Source of the DNA: a virus
Virus record (IMG/VR): IMGVR_UViG_3300043466_000642
Location: 1 to 32,132 of that record
Length of the DNA stretch: 32,132 nt
Strand: one strand, 5' to 3'
Part shown: positions 22,700 to 28,851 of the stretch, in pieces
Position numbering within the stretch: the stretch's first letter is position 1
How the letters are laid out: the number at the start of each line of letters is the position of its first letter
Translations under genes and position numbers: made by a program
The notes under the pieces: model-generated
What the model saw: only the letters and a program-made list of their open reading frames with translations
Told to the model about the DNA's origin: nothing
Databases searched by the model: none

Positions 22700-22830
22700 T
22701 GAAGTGTTGTGATCAAAATCCGCACAGGTATTGTCGCTGCAGTGGCGCGACTGAACCTTGCAGAAGTTGTGAATGGGATTCGGAACATGCGTTGTGGCAT
22801 GAAGAAAACGATGAACCAGAGGATGACTGA
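22699..22830 (+). CDS. Cysteine-rich zinc-finger-like microprotein (43 aa)
   Basis: C3-C4, C12-x-C14, C21-x2-C24 in 43 residues, with histidine near 30 and an acidic end. The spacing suits a small zinc knuckle. It is chained by TGATG to genes on both sides. Function unknown. Confidence 0.55.
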   Translation: MKCCDQNPHRYCRCSGATEPCRSCEWDSEHALWHEENDEPEDD

Positions 22831-22997
22831 TGGCGATTGGTTCTGATCCCGAAATTGGGAAACAGTTCACTGTGTGGAAAGACATGAACCAAGAACAACG
22901 CAAAGCATGGTTCAAACATTTCCGGCAATTAGCTGGTGCAGATTGTTTAGGTGGCCATGCCACTTTGGGGTATCCAAAGCGAAAGGAAACAAAATGA
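22830..22997 (+). CDS. Small protein before the methyltransferase (55 aa)
   Basis: A 55-residue protein with a central basic helix (N-Q-E-Q-R-K-A-W-F-K-H-F-R-Q-L-A). It overlaps the methyltransferase gene by ATGA. Whether it binds DNA is not evident; the family is not recognised. Confidence 0.55.
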   Translation: MAIGSDPEIGKQFTVWKDMNQEQRKAWFKHFRQLAGADCLGGHATLGYPKRKETK

Positions 22998-23965
22998 ATG
23001 AAGCAACTATTTATGTGGGCAATGTTCTCGAGCAGATAAAGAACATTCCCGATTCAACTGTGCAATGTGTTGTCACTTCTCCTCCATATTGGGGATTACG
23101 CAACTACGGCCACGATGATCAACTTGGTTTGGAATCAACACCAGAAGCATATGTGGAAAACATGGTTTCAGTGTTTCGCGAAGTGCATCGCATTCTGAAA
23201 GATGATGGTGTTCTGTGGCTCAACTTAGGTGATTCATACAACGGTTCTGGTGGAAACCATAAACCGCATCACAAAAATGATTCCCTTTTTCAAGGTGATA
23301 TCGGTGCAGATAAATACAAAGGTGAAGGTCGCAATGTCGAGACTTTGAAACCGAAAGATTTGGTTGGCATTCCTTGGCGTGTTGCGTTCGCATTGCAAGC
23401 TGATGGATGGTGGTTGCGTCAAGACATCATTTGGAGCAAACCAAATCCATTGCCGGAATCCATCACGGATCGTTGCACAAAAGCACACGAATATGTTTTT
23501 CTTCTCACAAAATCCCAACGATATTTCTTCGACAATGAAGCAATCAAAGAAGAATCAGCAACCATTTGGAATGCAAAAACATTCAATGAAGCCAAGAAAG
23601 GTGCAGATCTGGATGATCCTTTTCTGCGCACCAGGGGATTCCATACACAACACAAAGATGAAGAACAGAACACACGCAACAAACGATCTGTTTGGAACAT
23701 TCCGGTGAAACCTTTTCGTGGCGCACATTTCGCTGTGATGCCGGAAAAGCTGGTTGAACCATGCATTCTTGCATCATCCAAACCTGAAGATGTTGTGTTT
23801 GATCCATTTACCGGATCTGGCACTGTTGCTGTTGTTGCTTTGAATTATCAAAGAAACTTCATCGGAACAGAATTGAATCCCGAATATGCAGAAATTGCGA
23901 AAAACAGAATTAACGATTCAAATCCAATGTTCAGCAATGTGAATATCATTGATCAGCATGACTGA
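22994..23965 (+). CDS. DNA methyltransferase (SPPY, N4-cytosine/N6-adenine type)
   Basis: A 323-residue beta-class methyltransferase. S29-P-P-Y32 in T-S-P-P-Y-W-G-L-R-N-Y is catalytic motif IV and D-P-F-T-G-S-G-T (270-277) is motif I. SPPY is most common in N4-cytosine enzymes but also occurs in N6-adenine enzymes. The insert between the motifs (about 70-240) should hold the target-recognition part. No nuclease partner of a restriction system is adjacent, so it is an orphan. ATG 22994 overlaps the upstream stop. Confidence 0.9.
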   Translation: MNEATIYVGNVLEQIKNIPDSTVQCVVTSPPYWGLRNYGHDDQLGLESTPEAYVENMVSVFREVHRILKDDGVLWLNLGDSYNGSGGNHKPHHKNDSLFQGDIGADKYKGEGRNVETLKPKDLVGIPWRVAFALQADGWWLRQDIIWSKPNPLPESITDRCTKAHEYVFLLTKSQRYFFDNEAIKEESATIWNAKTFNEAKKGADLDDPFLRTRGFHTQHKDEEQNTRNKRSVWNIPVKPFRGAHFAVMPEKLVEPCILASSKPEDVVFDPFTGSGTVAVVALNYQRNFIGTELNPEYAEIAKNRINDSNPMFSNVNIIDQHD

Positions 23966-24383
23966 ACTTCTAGGTGCAAGAAAAGCAGATTGTGTGTGTG
24001 GATGTGGTCTGTTTGGTACACCAAAAAAGAAACCACTTGGACACATCAGAATGTGTACTTGTCCACGCTGCACAGGGAAACGCAATCGTGCCAAAGGTGA
24101 TGCCAAAGCAAGAAATGCACGCAAGGCTTTAGGGATCGCTGGTGTGAACTCACGCCATGAAGAAGTGTGGGGAGGCAATCTGCGTGTTGAAGTAAAGGCA
24201 GGTGCGCAAGTGAATCCGATTTGGACACGGTTCAAAAACGCTGAAGAACAATCTGAAGCTGCGCGTGCCATTGGTGACAATCGGCCATTCGCAATGGTGG
24301 CAATGCCTGATGGAATGAAAGATGGTTTGGTGATCATCAGGTTGCGTGATGTGTCTGCGTTTGTTGCTGCACATCTCGAGTGA
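23958..24383 (+). CDS. PD-(D/E)XK-like nuclease with zinc ribbon, resolvase candidate
   Basis: A 141-residue protein. An N-terminal cysteine group (C-V-C-G-C, then C-T-C-P-R-C, about 12-39) is followed by a basic linker (R-N-R-A-K-G-D-A-K-A-R-N-A-R-K) and a nuclease-like core with E-E-V-W-G-G-N-L-R-V-E-V-K-A-G (about 68-82), where E-x-K is the catalytic pattern of PD-(D/E)XK enzymes. Related actinophage proteins are usually called Holliday-junction resolvase or nuclease. The context of recombination genes fits. ATG 23958 overlaps the methyltransferase by 8 bp. Confidence 0.65.
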   Translation: MTELLGARKADCVCGCGLFGTPKKKPLGHIRMCTCPRCTGKRNRAKGDAKARNARKALGIAGVNSRHEEVWGGNLRVEVKAGAQVNPIWTRFKNAEEQSEAARAIGDNRPFAMVAMPDGMKDGLVIIRLRDVSAFVAAHLE

Positions 24384-24404
24384 AATGAATTAGAAGGAGG
24401 AAAA

Positions 24405-25280
24405 ATGACTAGTGGCTTATGGGCAAAAATTGCTGTTGATTACGCTGATGATCCGAAAATTGTTCGTGCCGGCATTGAAGGTGAAGTGTTGTTTGTGCGA
24501 TCTGTGTGTTGGTGCAAGAAACAGAACAATGGTTTCATTCCGGATGTGTTGCTTACACGCATTGGTATGGGATTGAACGGTTTGGAACAAATCGCTGAAC
24601 GGTTGGTTGCAGTGGGGCTTTGGCAGATTGTGGATGATGGTTGGTTCATTCCAAAGTTTGATGAATGGCAATCTGCGAATCCGAACACAAGTGAGAAAGC
24701 ACAACATGCAAATCATTTGCGTTGGCATAAGAAAACACCAAAAGCTGATTGCATATGGTGTTCATCCCAATCATCCCACTGCGATCCCAATGGGAATCCA
24801 TTTACGATTCCTAGAGAAGAGAAGAGTAGAGAAGAAACTATTAGTGCGACATCTGCCGATGCGCAGAAGATGTGTGATCTATTAGCACAAAAAATGGTTG
24901 CCAACGGATGCAAACCACCAAACATCACACGCAAATGGATTGATGACATGGACAAGATCATGCGCATTGATGGCCACACTGCAGAAGAAGTTGAATCAGT
25001 GATCATGTGGTGTCAGCAGGATTCTTTTTGGTGCAGCAACATTCTTTCGCCATCAAAACTGCGCACACAGTTCGATGCACTCAAATTGCGAATGCCGAAA
25101 CAAGAAACACCACAACCGGAAGAAGTGCGTGATCCCGATTTCAAATGCTTCGAAGATGGGCTAGTGGATTGGAAAATTGGTTTGGAACTCGATTCGGAAT
25201 TGGTGCAATCCAAGTTGGCTGGCATGACTGAACATCAGCAAAGCCTTTATTTGCAAGGCTTTCGTGGGATGCTTGATTGA
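24405..25280 (+). CDS. Replication protein, DnaD/DnaT-like helicase loader candidate
   Basis: A 291-residue protein. Residues 1 to about 75 look like a winged-helix replisome-organiser domain (V-L-F-V-R-S-V-C-W-C-K-K-Q-N-N-G-F-I-P then L-V-A-V-G-L-W). A variable, cysteine-containing linker leads to a C-terminal domain with M-W-C-Q-Q-D-S-F-W-C-S-N-I-L-S-P-S-K-L-R (about 204-223), the signature of DnaD/DnaT-like loader domains. It probably recruits the host replicative helicase. GAAGGAGG precedes ATG 24405. Operator D and a -35 box lie in its last 40 bases. Confidence 0.72.
   Translation: MTSGLWAKIAVDYADDPKIVRAGIEGEVLFVRSVCWCKKQNNGFIPDVLLTRIGMGLNGLEQIAERLVAVGLWQIVDDGWFIPKFDEWQSANPNTSEKAQHANHLRWHKKTPKADCIWCSSQSSHCDPNGNPFTIPREEKSREETISATSADAQKMCDLLAQKMVANGCKPPNITRKWIDDMDKIMRIDGHTAEEVESVIMWCQQDSFWCSNILSPSKLRTQFDALKLRMPKQETPQPEEVRDPDFKCFEDGLVDWKIGLELDSELVQSKLAGMTEHQQSLYLQGFRGMLD
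25242..25260. promoter_or_regulatory. Palindromic operator, site D (inside a gene end)
   Basis: AGCCTTTA-TTT-GCAAGGCT; with the flanks, AAAGCCTT pairs perfectly with AAGGCTTT. It matches the consensus at 12 of 16 half-site bases, with the outer six bases of each half intact. It lies in the last codons of the replication gene, 36 bp upstream of a TATGAT box. Confidence 0.65.
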
Positions 25281-25302
25281 CGGTATCAGTCTGGTTTATG
25301 AT
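25273..25302 (+). promoter_or_regulatory. Promoter of the accessory operon
   Basis: TTGATT (25273-25278), an 18-bp spacer and TATGAT (25297-25302). The -35 box lies in the final codons of the replication gene. The 25281-25317 stretch matches the leftward promoter module at 31 of 37 bases, extending past the -10 box to TATGGCAA. Confidence 0.7.
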
Positions 25303-25332
25303 TCTTCTATGGCAAACAAGGAGGAACAAGCC

Positions 25333-25578
25333 ATGAACACAGCAGAAAGAATCACAGCAGACAAGATCAAGGTCACTCTTGAAGATGGCACTGTGAAGAT
25401 CATTGGTGGCAAGCGTGCAACACGCGCAGAGGCAGTAGTTGTCAGCAGTCGCCATTACGAACGAGATGGACAACCAATGATCTATCGCGAATATGCGTGT
25501 CGCCAGACTTTGGAAAGCGCACTGCAGTACGCACGCACTTTCACTAGGTCAATCGTTCATGTGATTGATGTGAAGTGA
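25333..25578 (+). CDS. Small protein of unknown function, first gene of accessory operon
   Basis: An 81-residue beta-rich protein (I-K-V-T-L-E-D-G-T-V-K-I-I-G-G-K-R-A-T-R-A-E-A) with Y-R-E-Y-A-C-R-Q-T-L-E-S-A-L-Q-Y-A-R towards the end. The family is not recognised. ATG 25333 fits GGAGGAAC at 25320-25327; an ATG at 25309 lies before that site and is unlikely to be used. Confidence 0.7.
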   Translation: MNTAERITADKIKVTLEDGTVKIIGGKRATRAEAVVVSSRHYERDGQPMIYREYACRQTLESALQYARTFTRSIVHVIDVK

Positions 25579-25592
25579 AGGAGGAACAGAAC

Positions 25593-25823
25593 ATGAAACG
25601 CGCAACAGGAATGAACAAAGTGCAAGCCACAGCGATCCAAATCTTCATGCAGATGGTTGATCGCAAAATGCCTGAATACTTGTCAGTTGGTGAAGCAGCA
25701 TCTGTGTGTTCTGATCATGGTGTGTATGCGCCACGATGGGAAGCACAAGCACGCAGAGGATCACCAGACCAGATCGCGCTGGCAACAGTCGCATTGTTCA
25801 TCGCACGCAGGATTGATGACTGA
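25593..25823 (+). CDS. Small helical protein of unknown function (76 aa)
   Basis: A 76-residue protein: an amphipathic N-terminal helix (V-Q-A-T-A-I-Q-I-F-M-Q-M-V) and Y-L-S-V-G-E-A-A-S-V-C-S, which could be a partial helix-turn-helix, then a helical end with A-L-F-I-A-R-R-I-D-D. GGAGGAAC at 25581-25588 sets ATG 25593. Confidence 0.65.
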   Translation: MKRATGMNKVQATAIQIFMQMVDRKMPEYLSVGEAASVCSDHGVYAPRWEAQARRGSPDQIALATVALFIARRIDD

Positions 25824-25960
25824 TGAAACAAGTGTGGATTTGTGAACGATGCAAAGCAACAGTGACACTGTTCGTGCGTGTCACACATCCACCATGTTGC
25901 GATTGTCGAGCCAATTTGAAAGGCAGAAAAGAACCACAACCAATGAAGGAGAAGAAATGA
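25823..25960 (+). CDS. Zinc-ribbon microprotein (45 aa)
   Basis: C7-x2-C10 and C25/C26-x-C28 frame a short beta hairpin (T-V-T-L-F-V-R-V), the plan of a small zinc ribbon, followed by a lysine-rich tail. It overlaps both neighbours (TGATG and ATGA). Function unknown. Confidence 0.65.
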   Translation: MKQVWICERCKATVTLFVRVTHPPCCDCRANLKGRKEPQPMKEKK

Positions 25961-26139
25961 ACACTGAAGAATCTGTTGCTTGGTTTCGTGCCAAGAACGC
26001 ACGCAGAAAACAAGAACAGCAAACACTGTCCAGCAAAGAACTACATCGGAGGCGCACCGAAAGGCGCAACATGCCAAATGGTGCATTCGGAAAGAAGGAG
26101 GATCAAAATGTTGTCACTGATAGCACTGATGTGGATTGA
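25957..26139 (+). CDS. Small charged protein (60 aa)
   Basis: A 60-residue protein with a strongly basic middle (A-R-R-K-Q-E-Q-Q...R-R-R-T-E-R-R-N) and an acidic end (D-S-T-D-V-D). It is probably disordered or helical and possibly nucleic-acid binding. Its last 32 bases overlap the next gene. The family is not recognised. Confidence 0.55.
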   Translation: MNTEESVAWFRAKNARRKQEQQTLSSKELHRRRTERRNMPNGAFGKKEDQNVVTDSTDVD

Positions 26140-26248
26140 ACTGTTTGGTGCAGCAATCCTGTTCTCAGCCACCAACGAATCCAACCAACATCCAAACGCT
26201 TCCGCAGTGATCGGACTGTCACTGATGATTGCAGGGGTGCTGATATGA
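26108..26248 (+). CDS. Small membrane protein (46 aa, two segments)
   Basis: Two hydrophobic segments (about 2-20 and 32-46) with a short polar loop N-E-S-N-Q-H-P-N. AAGGAGG before ATG 26108 is strong although the start lies inside the upstream gene. It forms a membrane-protein pair with the next gene. Confidence 0.6.
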   Translation: MLSLIALMWIELFGAAILFSATNESNQHPNASAVIGLSLMIAGVLI

Positions 26249-26427
26249 GAAACCAACGCTGGTTGATTCTGATCTGTGTCCTGCAACCGTTGTGCATCAT
26301 TCTGGTTGCACCAGATTCATCTGAAGGTTGGCGCACTCTAGGTCAGATAGTGATGCTTAGCATTTGGGGATTGGGGATGGCTGCGTTGATGCAGTTAGGT
26401 CATACAACACGAAAGGAACACCAATGA
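26245..26427 (+). CDS. Small membrane protein (60 aa, two segments)
   Basis: Residues 6-22 (W-L-I-L-I-C-V-L-Q-P-L-C-I-I-L-V-A) and 34-51 (I-V-M-L-S-I-W-G-L-G-M-A-A-L-M) are hydrophobic, with a basic C-terminus. It is ATGA-coupled on both sides. The pair could change the host membrane, for example in superinfection exclusion; this is inference. Confidence 0.6.
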   Translation: MRNQRWLILICVLQPLCIILVAPDSSEGWRTLGQIVMLSIWGLGMAALMQLGHTTRKEHQ

Positions 26428-26588
26428 GCGAAGAAGATGTGATGAGACAGGTCGCTGTGATCATGTTGCACAACCATCGGCTGAAGTTGCAGAACGAAGC
26501 GATGCGCACACAGTTAGAAGAAACAGTGACAGTGCTACGCGAACTGCAAGCAGAGATTGCAACATTGCGCACACGAATCGCCTACTAG
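26424..26588 (+). CDS. Coiled-coil protein (54 aa)
   Basis: A 54-residue protein that is almost wholly a heptad-patterned helix (L-K-L-Q-N-E-A-M-R-T-Q-L-E-E-T-V-T-V-L-R). It may oligomerise with other small proteins of this operon. Function unknown. Confidence 0.6.
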   Translation: MSEEDVMRQVAVIMLHNHRLKLQNEAMRTQLEETVTVLRELQAEIATLRTRIAY

Positions 26589-26596
26589 GAGGAACA

Positions 26597-26926
26597 ATGA
26601 AACCAATCCCACACGGAACAGAATCAGGGTATCGGCGTGGCTGCAAATGTGATCCTTGCAAAGCCAGCCACAACGAACGCATCCGCATGAACCAACAGCA
26701 ACGCAAACAAACAAAACATCTGCGCTTATCGTTCACAGAAATAGAAAACCTATTTGAAGATCAAGCATCAGATGAACACATTGCAGAAGTAATCGGTATC
26801 AACCGGCAATCAATACGCAGATACAAAGCTGAAGGAATGTCACTAACTGTTGCAGATCGTGTTGCAACAAAACTTGGTTTCCATCCGCTATCCATATGGG
26901 AACACAAATACTGGTCAGCACAATGA
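26597..26926 (+). CDS. Actinophage-type DNA-binding protein with C-x-C-x2-C segment
   Basis: A 109-residue protein. The N-terminus P-H-G-T-E-S-G-Y-R-R-G-C-K-C-D-P-C-K-A-S-H-N matches a small cysteine domain often found in actinobacterial and actinophage proteins. The C-terminal half has a helix-turn-helix (D-E-H-I-A-E-V-I-G-I-N-R-Q-S-I-R-R-Y) and a final L-G-F-H-P-L-S-I-W segment seen in regulators. AGGAGGAACA precedes ATG 26597. Confidence 0.72.
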   Translation: MKPIPHGTESGYRRGCKCDPCKASHNERIRMNQQQRKQTKHLRLSFTEIENLFEDQASDEHIAEVIGINRQSIRRYKAEGMSLTVADRVATKLGFHPLSIWEHKYWSAQ

Positions 26927-27168
26927 AAGAAGAACAAATGAACTGGAATCAACAAATCAAAAACAATCGCAACAGGCTAGGATTGTCACAACTCGATCTC
27001 GCCGATGAACTGAATGTAACTCAACCATGCATAAGCAGTTGGGAAGCAGGAAAGCAGACACCAGACATGCGAAACCTAGTCAAACTCGAAACATTGTTTG
27101 AACTCCCACAAGGATCACTTCTCATCCCTGTTGCATACCTATCCACCGATCAAAGGAACAACAGGTGA
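26923..27168 (+). CDS. XRE-family transcriptional regulator
   Basis: An 81-residue Cro/CI-type regulator consisting of one helix-turn-helix domain: I-K-N-N-R-N-R-L-G-L-S-Q-L-D-L-A-D-E-L (12-30), then N-V-T-Q-P-C-I-S-S-W-E-A-G-K-Q-T-P (31-47). Such proteins bind short palindromes as dimers, so it is a prime candidate for the 19-bp operator. ATG 26923 overlaps the upstream stop as ATGA; ATG 26938 would shorten it by five residues. Confidence 0.88.
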   Translation: MKEEQMNWNQQIKNNRNRLGLSQLDLADELNVTQPCISSWEAGKQTPDMRNLVKLETLFELPQGSLLIPVAYLSTDQRNNR

Positions 27169-27650
27169 AGTTCCTGCTGGCAATCATCGCCAGCGCGACA
27201 ATCAGCACAGCAGTGATCGCTGAAGCATCAGCACCAGAAGCCGATGCACCAGCACCAACCACCAGCATTGTGCAAACAACAACCACAACCACATTGAATC
27301 TCGATGTGTTCACTGCACCGGCAGATGCAAATTGTCCACAATGGTGGGGACTAGCACGCATGGTTGGATGGCAAGAACAAGATTTAGCAATGCTCGATCG
27401 CGTCATGTGGCGTGAATCTCGATGCATGAATGTCATAGGCCAAACATCAACACAAGCTGCACATCCCCAATGGAATCATGCAGATTGGGGACTAATGCAA
27501 ATCAACAAAAAAGTACATCAAGCATTCGTAGAACAAATCTTTCAACAACCGTTCCCTGACGCAATCAGCGAACCATCAAACAATTTGCGCTTCGCACTCA
27601 AACTGTTTCAAGGATCACGCTGGCGTGCATGGGGATTCAAAGACGCGTGA
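27165..27650 (+). CDS. Exported lytic transglycosylase-like muramidase
   Basis: A 161-residue protein with a signal peptide (about 1-22, K-F-L-L-A-I-I-A-S-A-T-I-S-T-A-V-I-A), an alanine/proline and threonine-rich linker (20-45) and a lysozyme-like domain with catalytic E84 in M-W-R-E-S-R-C and G-L-M-Q-I-N (109-114). C57 and C87 could form a disulfide outside the membrane. The GTG start overlaps the XRE gene as GTGA. It lies in the accessory operon, far from the endolysin, so it may act on the wall early, for example to exclude other phages or help later lysis. Confidence 0.82.
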   Translation: MKFLLAIIASATISTAVIAEASAPEADAPAPTTSIVQTTTTTTLNLDVFTAPADANCPQWWGLARMVGWQEQDLAMLDRVMWRESRCMNVIGQTSTQAAHPQWNHADWGLMQINKKVHQAFVEQIFQQPFPDAISEPSNNLRFALKLFQGSRWRAWGFKDA

Positions 27651-27675
27651 TCATTGCGCCCACATTGATCATGCA

Positions 27676-27786
27676 GCCAGCGGAATAGTCCCACTGCTGG
27701 CACAATCGGGATGGCGCACAAGTCAGGTAGAAAGGAGGAAGAACCTGACTAGTGCAGCCAATCCCTGCACTGCAGGAGGAAAAGCA
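27676..27786 (+). ncRNA. Structured RNA leader of the HNH gene
   Basis: Three stem-loops follow each other: GCCAGC/GCTGGC (27676-27701), AGTCAGGT/ACCTGACT (27721-27750) whose 14-base loop holds AAAGGAGGAAGA, and AGTGCAG/CTGCACT (27751-27771). The last two abut without a gap. An alternative stem CCTGC-ACT-GCAGG (27764-27776) excludes the third one and captures part of the ribosome-binding site. This could be a regulated leader or a small RNA; the ligand or partner is unknown. Confidence 0.5.
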
Positions 27787-28182
27787 GTGCGAAACCAAAC
27801 TACACGATCATCGGAACACAACACACAGATGAAACAAATCCCCAAACCATGCACAGACTGCGGAACACCAACACCAAACACACGATGCCAACCATGCATG
27901 CACCGGTGGTATCTCGAACATCCAAAACCAAAACGAAAACACTACGCAGGGGACTACCAGACACGCAGAAAAAAAATGTTGAAAACAGCTACCCACTGCT
28001 ACCTATGTGGCCAGCCACCAACACCAAACGATCCACTCACAGCAGATCATGTTTTTGCAGGAGTACCCGATAGCCCACTACTGCCAGCGCACCGATCATG
28101 CAACAGTCGCAAAGGCAACCGCGATCCCCATACGGCTTCAATAGGGGATGGCCACGAACCGAACACGCGTTCGGGTGCATGA
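27787..28182 (+). CDS. HNH endonuclease (packaging-associated)
   Basis: A 131-residue HNH nuclease. Four cysteines (C22-x2-C25, C34-x2-C37) form an N-terminal zinc site; C71-x2-C74, D87-H88, H102 and C105-N-S-R-K-G complete a beta-beta-alpha HNH core. In many cos-type phages an HNH protein beside the terminase is needed for genome cutting, and here it directly precedes the small terminase gene. GTG 27787 is set by GGAGGA at 27775-27780; the frame is open further upstream, and M15 is an alternative start without a good site. Confidence 0.85.
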   Translation: MRNQTTRSSEHNTQMKQIPKPCTDCGTPTPNTRCQPCMHRWYLEHPKPKRKHYAGDYQTRRKKMLKTATHCYLCGQPPTPNDPLTADHVFAGVPDSPLLPAHRSCNSRKGNRDPHTASIGDGHEPNTRSGA

Positions 28183-28329
28183 CCCATGCCGATGCCACAC
28201 GCACAACATCGGGAATATCGGATGGGGCTATGTGTATTTCTGTGTTGCCCTGATTGGTGTCTGTAATGGCGCAGGATCGCACAGAACATTTGGTTGGTAG
28301 TTTGGTGGCAGGAAAGGATTTGGTGCGTT
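28159..28329. other. Possible cos/packaging region
   Basis: The end of the HNH gene and the 147-bp gap before the small terminase hold CCGAAC-ACGC-GTTCGG (28159-28174), CCGATG/CATCGG (28189-28194 with 28207-28212) and a repeated ATCGG (28208, 28217). Dyads next to the small terminase gene are expected at cos or terminase-binding sites. No cohesive-end sequence can be recognised directly. Confidence 0.3.
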
Positions 28330-28851
28330 ATGGGAACATCTAGGACTGGTGCGCCTCGAGGCCGGCCACCGAAACCAACTGAAGTTCATCGGCGTAATGG
28401 CAATCCATCGAAGAAAGCTTTGCCGGCTGCGCCTGTTCCAGATTCGGCGTTGGAGGTTGTGAGCATGGATCATGTGCCGGTTGAACCTGTTGGTTTTGAT
28501 CCTGTTGCTTCGTTGGTGTGGTCGCAGTTGTGGCGTGCTGGTCGCAAACATTTGTCCAATGATTCGGATTTTGTGTTGATGGCGTTGTTGTGTTCCAAGA
28601 TTGCGGAACGCACTCAACTGGCCGAATGGCTTGCGGAAGATTTTTCACGCAGGTTCTATGAGACTGCGAATGGGCAGATTGTTTCGCATCCTGCTGTGAA
28701 GCAGATTGATCAGTATGATGCGCAGATCACTTCGTGGTTGTCCATGCTTGGTTTTTCTCCTTCGGATCGTGCGCGTTTAGGTTTGGCCGAAGTTCGGATT
28801 GCTGATGCATTGGATCAGTTCAGGCAACGGAAACAGAATGCAAGTGGCTGA
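28330..28851 (+). CDS. Terminase small subunit
   Basis: A 173-residue protein. The basic N-terminus G-A-P-R-G-R-P-P-K-P-T-E-V-H-R-R-N-G-N-P (7-26) is the well-known opening of P27-type small terminases, followed by L-V-W-S-Q-L-W (about 61-67) and a helical core ending L-G-F-S-P-S-D-R-A-R-L-G-L. It recognises the packaging site and loads the large subunit. ATG 28330 has AGGAAAGGA upstream at a rather long distance. It overlaps the large subunit gene by 14 bp. Confidence 0.88.
   Translation: MGTSRTGAPRGRPPKPTEVHRRNGNPSKKALPAAPVPDSALEVVSMDHVPVEPVGFDPVASLVWSQLWRAGRKHLSNDSDFVLMALLCSKIAERTQLAEWLAEDFSRRFYETANGQIVSHPAVKQIDQYDAQITSWLSMLGFSPSDRARLGLAEVRIADALDQFRQRKQNASG

Noticed and set aside
7074-24130. 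Other AGCCTT or AAGGCT hexamers (for example near 1143, 7077, 13357, 17950, 24123)
   Set aside because: They are one-sided matches within coding frames and lack the second half-site at 3-bp spacing.
25276-25302. TTGACG as -35 box of the accessory promoter
   Set aside because: Although closer to consensus, it lies only 14 bp from TATGAT. TTGATT at 25273 has an 18-bp spacer, as in the sister promoter.
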